Part shown: positions 58,341-64,000 of the stretch, one piece after another
Position numbering within the stretch: the first letter of the stretch is position 1
Layout: every line of letters begins with the position of its first letter
Assembly: GCA_021234155.1 (NCBI GenBank)
Contig: JAJEKV010000080.1
Coordinates: forward strand, 1,100,182-1,164,181
DNA from: Isoetes taiwanensis
Taxonomy: Eukaryota > Streptophyta > Lycopodiopsida > Isoetales > Isoetaceae
Direction of reading: 5' to 3'
Length of the DNA stretch: 64,000 bases
Notes under the pieces: generated by a model
The model's database searches: none
The model's input: only the letters and a program-made list of their open reading frames with translations
What the model was told of the DNA's origin: nothing
Translations under genes and position numbers: made by a program

Positions 58341-61300
58341 ATGGTGTCAACCCGTACTGATCCAAATTATAAGCAAGCAGTTTGGACACCACCAAAAAGA
58401 AGAAAGAGATTAAAAAAATTACCTTGTGAGTTGTCAGAAAAGATGTCTGAGATGGAAGTCAGTATCGAGAGAAATGTAGAAGAGACACAAGAGACAAGCA
58501 TGACTGACAAATCTGATGTTGATCCTAGCGCATTAGAGGCGTCTGCGGAAACACAGACTCCTTTACCAATTTCACAGATTTCTAAAAAAAACAAGGACAA
58601 GAAAAAACAAGTAGATGCACTTGATGATCAGACCCTAGATGTAGTTGATGCTGCATTTACTGCTGAAATTGTGTCTGATTTATTGCAACAGGTAAGAATT
58701 AGCAGGGCTACTCCACCACCTCTTATACCTTTGTGTAGGATATTGAAGCATGAGGCAGTTAGAACTGTTGCATCAAATACGTCCAACATGAAAGAAACTT
58801 TTAGAAAGGATGGATACATTATGGAAAAAGGGTCTTTCATTCTATCAATACTAACTCCACGTCAGGAAAGCATACCAGTGGATGATGGGATTCTAGCAAG
58901 TTGGTTGGAGACAAGTAAATGATGCCTTTGAGGAAAGCATTTTACAGTCTGAAGATTGGAAAGATCTATCAGGTAAAATGTTTCTGTGTTGGGATGGCAA
59001 TCATAGAGCAGCTGCTTGGATGCAAGAGATTAAGTGTCACTATCAGTGGAACGCAGACAAGCATGTTTCTGTTCATGCAACTTTCATTGACATAGATCAC
59101 TCTCAAGAAACACCTCTTCTAGCTGCCTTGAATCGAATAAATGAGTAAGTTTTTCGTTTAATATACTTTTGCTAATTCGTGTAGTGTTTTTTTCCATACT
59201 AATTTTGTAGTTCTATAGGTTGAATGAAGTGGGTGTAGTTCGTACTACGCTGAAAGACACATTGTTCAGCGTGCATCGAGTTGCAAATTCAAATCCAGAG
59301 AAGTATGCTGAACGCCTACGTGCTGAATTTTTAAAGTCCTTGAGGTCCAAGGAGAGTATTTCTACCTCAAGTGGCAGTGCAACTGAAGCATGGTATCCAT
59401 TGACGCGACTTGCATATGCCAAGATATTATACCAGGTATTTCCTTTCTTTGTAGTCTTTCAAGTTTTTAATTTACCACACACTTGGATTCCTACTGACTA
59501 TGAATAATTCATATAGCAAAACATAAACAGAGATATTGAATTGGAAGTTAAGAGTTATCCATCAATCAAGGAAAGCCCTGAAGAGATTGAAAACATTTGT
59601 AAAAGGAAAGTGTATGAAAGATGGCAACAGAAATTAGGAAAGTATTTGGCTATTCTAAATCCAGCCTTGGGGTTAAGTTGGTTAACTGCTGTGACAACTA
59701 TGGAAACACAATCCAGACACATGAAAATAACAGTTGAAAAACTGTTAGAAATGGTGAAGGCCAAAGTCCCAAACAATGTTAGAGACAGATGGATGCATTG
59801 GCTGACATCAGGAGCTGCCTTGACAAGTACATACATGATTCCTGATAATGATAAGCAGTTCAGGGAATGGGTGAAAAAGGAAACTTGGCTTGAGCATGTG
59901 CTAAAGAGGAGCTTGGGCTTTTATGAGAGCACAAAAATAGACTTCGACTTGACCTTGGATGTGCCAAGAGGGGAAGACATAGAAGGTTGGTTCCGGAATT
60001 TCAAGCTAGATTATCGAAAGGAAATGTTTAGTACTATTGAGAAGCATATGAGTTCAACCTTGCCCTTCACCGAGGCCTATGACTTGGACAAATGTGCTAT
60101 GCGAGTTTGTTTCAGGTACTGATATTCAATATTTTTACATGCTTTTTTGTCTAGAATTTATAACTTTGATTTTTAATTCAGATATTACAAGCACATTGTC
60201 AGCAAAGGCTACGCAGTTTCTCTACCAAGGGAGATGACTTCTTGGAATAAAAAAGAAGCCCCAAAAATGTTTTCTAAGTACAATCTAGATAGAAAAGGAG
60301 GTTTATCTAGCTATGAATATGCTAACTGCCCTTGGTGGATTGATTTCCCAGATGGAAAATATCCTAAAGAAGAGGAGGAAGAATGGAGAAATCAACAGGT
60401 TGGTAACAAGTCTGGAAGGGAAAGCTTGAATGCCAACCATGAATCTTTCGGAGAACAGTCACCAGTATCGAAGTCCAATACCAATGCCAATATAAAAAAT
60501 GTAAGAGCTGCAAAAAGGAAACGAAAATTGGTATTGCAGGATGAACATGAGGACATTCTTACAAGTGCACAATCAGAAGGTGAGCATTCATACAAGCATT
60601 CTACTTTTGTGTGTAATGTTGATTTGGAAATGGAAGTAGGAGATGTGGTTGAGATGTGCTCTTTACTTAAATCAAGAAAGGAAAGATTATTCAGTAACAT
60701 GAGAGAGTTTGCAAAGAACCATTGCAGGTTGTTCAATAAAATAAAATTGCAGAGAAATGGTAAGTCCAGGGATTGGGGTTTAGATTTGGTTGTAATTGAT
60801 TTACCAACCAATGACATGCCCTTGCCAGGAATGAGTGTGCCGGAATGGAACTCCTGTAATGAAGATTTGGTTGATGCATGTCTGACTATTGGGAACTTGT
60901 GCCTCAATGACTCAAGCTGGTTGGTTATTATATGTGCGGATGATGAGTCTATGATGGTGAGGTCTTTTGCTATTAAAAATAATCTTGTCATCTCTCGCAA
61001 ATACACTTTGATCTATGATAAGCCCTTTGGTTATAAAGAAGATAAATTGGGGGTTTTTGAGGCAAATAACCTGGATATTTATATCATCGCACGAGATGGT
61101 AAGTCCCCTACTTTTCATTGCACAAAAGGGTTTATTGTGGGTAAGATGGAGCATAACAGGACCGTATTGAAGCAAAAGATCTGTGATTGCACAAGCCGCG
61201 GATTGCTGACAGGTGATATTGTGAACACTCTGTCATAACATTTGAATTTTTATTGGATATGTTGTGTCCAAAGGAAGGCATTGTGGTTGACCTTCTTGCA

Positions 61301-61718
61301 GGGACAGGATCATTAACAGAGGCATGTGCTAAATTTGGTTCTCACTATTTTGGTATTGAGAAGGAGGACACTTGTTGATTTTGTTAAGAACAAAAGACTA
61401 TCTAGAATTTTCGTGCAGAATGAAAATATAGAAGTACATGCGGAACCGATTAAAAATTCTAGTGGACTCATCTCTACCTTGGGAGCTGAATTGGAAGAAC
61501 CCGAATAGTAAGGTTGATAGTGTCTATCTAACTTTTATTATATTAGTTATTTGCCTCCATTGCCATCACTGACATAATTTTGTTTTCCTTGTAGTTCATT
61601 GCCTATCTATGCGGAGAGAGTGGCTATAGCAATGGCCTTAGAATCTTCCCCAGAAATGAAGGAATGTGGCAAGAGGAAGACTTCTATTTATGTGGATGAT
61701 GAGTGTGTTGAAGAGTAA
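58341..61718 (+). pseudogene. ParB-like domain plus beta-class DNA amino-methyltransferase
   Basis: Five exons: about 58341-59144, 59219-59435, 59517-60115, 60182-61502 and 61595-61718, with GT..AG introns. The start MVSTRTDPNYKQAV at 58341 is the first Met after a basic, non-family leader. Domains: a Lys/Arg-rich N-terminus; a ParB/sulfiredoxin-like fold with WDGNHRAAAW (58990-59019); a helical middle region of unknown type; then a permuted methyltransferase, with DLVVIDLPTND (60798-60812) in the place of DPPY motif IV, SSWLVIICADDES, LDIYIIARDGK, and motif I VDLLAGTGSLTEA (61286-61324) followed by FGSHYFGIEKED. This IV-then-I order is that of N6-adenine/N4-cytosine enzymes. Frameshifts near 58910, 61200-61235 and 61365 break this copy. 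Confidence 0.78.
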
Positions 61719-62179
61719 ACAATACACAACTTACTTTTCTTTATTAGCAATACATTGAAGATAAACTATGCATCCTTCTATTACATATCCACTTCCTAAC
61801 TTCTTATTAGTAATTTTGAATACTATTTCATTACATCTTCGTTAAAGTTGTTCTTCATGAATTCCTCTTTTTTTTTTTCGAAAGTGTTATTCCTTTTGCA
61901 AATGTCATCGTTATTTAAATTTACTTTGTTAACAATTGTATTCTGCTAAATTACATCTGTACATTAAAGTAAGTGGCTTCATTCTTTAAAGTAAGTGGCT
62001 TAATTTTTTAAATTTACTTTGATAACTATTATAACGTAATACAAGAACTATGAGTATTACACAGTACCTAATTCGAGTGCACCATGCTATCAATGTTAAG
62101 TAACTTATTTTTTAACAAAAAACCTAAAAAACCATGAAAAAAAAAACCTGGCTTTGAAAATCCCCGAAGTGTAGCCATA
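61719..62179. other. no gene recognised
   Basis: AT-rich flank of the methyltransferase gene, with a short duplication TTTAAAGTAAGTGGCTT near 61965-62005. I looked for an inverted match to the left flank of the transposase and found none. Confidence 0.4.
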
Positions 62180-62780
62180 TTCATAAGAACCATAGCCAAA
62201 ACAAGGATGGATGCTGAAAGAATATTGAAAACAAAAATAGACCAGAGTAAGGTTATGGAAGATAAGGAAGCTTCCCAAATTCTGTTTGCAAAAGGTAAAG
62301 GCAACGACGAAAATAGGAAAAGAGGTAAGCTTGGTAACTGCAATCAGTATGGGCGCTTGAAAATTGACTGTCCTTCAATGACCAAAGAGATTAATTGCTA
62401 TAATTGTGGGGGGATCAAATTGTTCATCTCCTAAAATTGCATCAAGAGGGAGAGAAAAAGGAGGAAGGGCAAATTTAGCAGCTAGGGGAGAGGAAGGGGA
62501 AGATTCAGAAACACAAGCTCAGAAGCAAATATAGCAGAGGAAGTGCGACTTGAAGAAGACAGTACAGGAGAGGAGGATGAGGATGAGGATGAGGTAAGAA
62601 AGCACATAGTTTTTTTTGCTAGTCATGACAAATTTGATGACAATGATTTTCTAATTTTAGATAGTGGAGCAGAAAAGTCCATTGCATGCAACTCAAAAAT
62701 CCTGAAAGAGAAGAAGGGAAGCCAAGGTGGATATATTCAAGTGGGCAATGGTGACTGTTGAGGGTAATCCTGGCAAAACC
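62180..62780 (+). mobile_element. Copia gag-protease fragment
   Basis: Plus strand: MDAERILKTKIDQSKVMEDK, then a decayed CCHC zinc knuckle (GNCNQYGRLKIDC..CYNCGG), a frame change, and an acidic linker. It ends with HIVFFASHDKFDDNDFLILD and LDSGAEKSIACNSKILKE, which is the start of the retroviral-type aspartic protease (D-S-G). It stops just after VGNGDC, so integrase and RT are missing. No LTRs were seen. Confidence 0.75.
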
Positions 62781-64000
62781 CTCAACTAGAATGGTTTAGG
62801 ACCTCCAGGTTGCTTCAGGCAACCACTCTAAACCTAAATCTTGCAAAAACTTCTCACCACAAGCCTGTTAGTACAACTTTCCCATTTCAAGAAAAAACCC
62901 TGTTTCCTCTTTTCAATACCAAGCACAAATAACTGGAGAATTTTACTTGGAAAAGTATGAGTGTGATCCCAACACTTGATATTAAAAGAGTGCAAAATCC
63001 TTTTTGAAGTCAGACAGTTCTAGATACTTGAAAAATCTATGCCTGACCTAGTCAAAAATTGGTCAATACTCTCGGCAGAGAGCAGAAATTCTCAAATGTT
63101 TTGTGAGATATTATTTTTGATCTGGGACAACTGGGACTGATCTAATTGCTCTTGTAGGTAAAGTGCAACACCTTTTTTGGGGTTTACTTTGAATGCTGAA
63201 TGAACAGAGAGTAATTTACCACTGACAGACTGTGTTTTTGATGACAGAAATATTTATTTATATGTTTTTTGTTTTTCCTGAGACAGAATAGAAGAGAATT
63301 ACTGAGGTTTTGATAATAACATATGGACTGAACCTTTGCTAGAGAGTTTTGTAGCGAAAAGATAGGTTCTTTCTTGACTCTTATCAGATAGCTAGGACTT
63401 AGCTTTGACAAATATTTATATGTTTTATGTTTTCTTTGAATGCAAGATGACTATTCTTATGAAGCCTAAGTAGGATCTTTCTAATATGCAGTAGAAAAAA
63501 AAACTAGAACAATATGTAGCAGATATGCATAACTTTCTTGAAAAGGAAGTTGAGAAAAGGAAATTTTACCAAAGTCGGATTTTCATTCACTTAACAAATC
63601 ATACAGGCGTTCCACATAACTTCAAATAACTCACAATTCAGGAGTCAATAATACTTCCGGGATCGGACAGAATAATTGGTCAGCTTTACTGCTCAATCAA
63701 GTAAATTGATGCAGCAAGGAAGGTCGAATTCACAAGCAGAAGATCGTATTGACATGTATTTCGCATCCACAATCTCCCAAATGCGCAAAAGCCCTTGAAA
63801 TTTCCCGGTCGATTTGCCCCCTTTTGAAAATGCTTGGTTCTGCTCCAATTCTTGCAAGATCCAAAGATTATCCGTCATTTAGCACGTGTTTTGGAGTTCT
63901 TGGGATCACTCAAGTTAAATCGGGAGGGTACAGTCATGATTAGGTAGTTCCCACTACTAAAAAATCCGTTTCTTGGCCTGCAAATCTTAGGGTTCTTGTT
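62781..64000. other. no gene recognised
   Basis: AT-rich sequence running to the window edge. Short frames at 63184-63411 and 63693-63943 resemble nothing known. It may be the decayed remainder of the Copia element. Confidence 0.4.

Larger units (their letters stand above)
53562..61718. mobile_element. two-gene DNA transposon (transposase plus ParB-methyltransferase), coding span
   Basis: This span holds two divergent multi-exon genes, separated by about 1.6 kb containing six palindromic repeats. One encodes an RNase H-fold transposase, the other a ParB-like/DNA-methyltransferase protein. The divergent layout and the presence of a transposase suggest one element of more than 8 kb. I could not find terminal inverted repeats or a target duplication, so the outer limits are unknown and only the coding span is given. 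Capture or chance adjacency of the second gene is the main alternative. Confidence 0.55.

Noticed and set aside
60392-61006. 204-codon minus-strand frame within the methyltransferase gene
   Set aside because: Antisense shadow; the plus strand carries the recognisable domains and splice sites.
53205-61900. Exact transposon borders with TIRs
   Set aside because: I compared left and right flanks by eye and found no convincing inverted match, so I give only the coding span.
62041-62343. Minus-strand hydrophobic frame (91 codons)
   Set aside because: Antisense to the Copia gag sequence; hydrophobicity comes from the Lys-rich sense strand.

Overview
The window is nuclear DNA from a land plant with a large, repeat-rich genome. 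Supporting signs are a legume-type lectin, relics of plant gene families (PPR, CYP72-clan P450, FLA, RBP45/47, a CPBP/CAAX protease, VID27/CYPRO4), introns with GT..AG borders, Copia and Ty3/Gypsy elements primed by initiator-Met tRNA, and many LINEs. A gymnosperm or fern is most likely; the sequence alone cannot decide between them.

Layout. 0-9 kb: one intact lectin gene (minus strand), a PPR pseudogene, a foldback element, and a five-exon P450 pseudogene with a LINE in an intron (12-bp target-site duplication). 10-27 kb: a Copia gag fragment and many LINE pieces of several families, two foldback elements, an RBP45/47 fragment and small dispersed repeats. 27.58-42.55 kb: a 15-kb LTR retrotransposon on the minus strand (LTRs of about 1.55 kb, GGAAA duplication, primer site and polypurine tract). 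Its body holds a long LINE, a second LTR with decayed Gypsy pol, a 27-bp minisatellite and SINE-like units. 43-48.5 kb: a TIR element (MITE), then a run of same-strand gene fragments (PPR, FLA, CPBP protease). 49.8-51.6 kb: a LINE with a 15-bp duplication beside a Copia primer site and gag. 52.5-53.1 kb: a VID27 fragment.

The most interesting region is 53.5-61.7 kb. Two multi-exon genes diverge from a spacer carrying six copies of a palindromic 137-bp repeat. The minus-strand gene encodes an apparently intact RNase H-fold (MULE/KDZ-like) transposase with an N-terminal Cys/His domain and a C-terminal SWIM finger. The plus-strand gene encodes a ParB/sulfiredoxin-like domain (DGNHR motif), a helical middle region and a permuted beta-class amino-DNA-methyltransferase domain with a DLPT sequence where DPPY is expected. 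The methyltransferase copy has about three frameshifts. I read the pair as a two-gene DNA transposon that carries its own DNA modification or DNA-binding factor, possibly acting on the palindrome array.

Only the lectin and the transposase look intact. Everything else recognised is a fragment, a pseudogene or transposon sequence. No rRNA, tRNA gene or CRISPR was seen.
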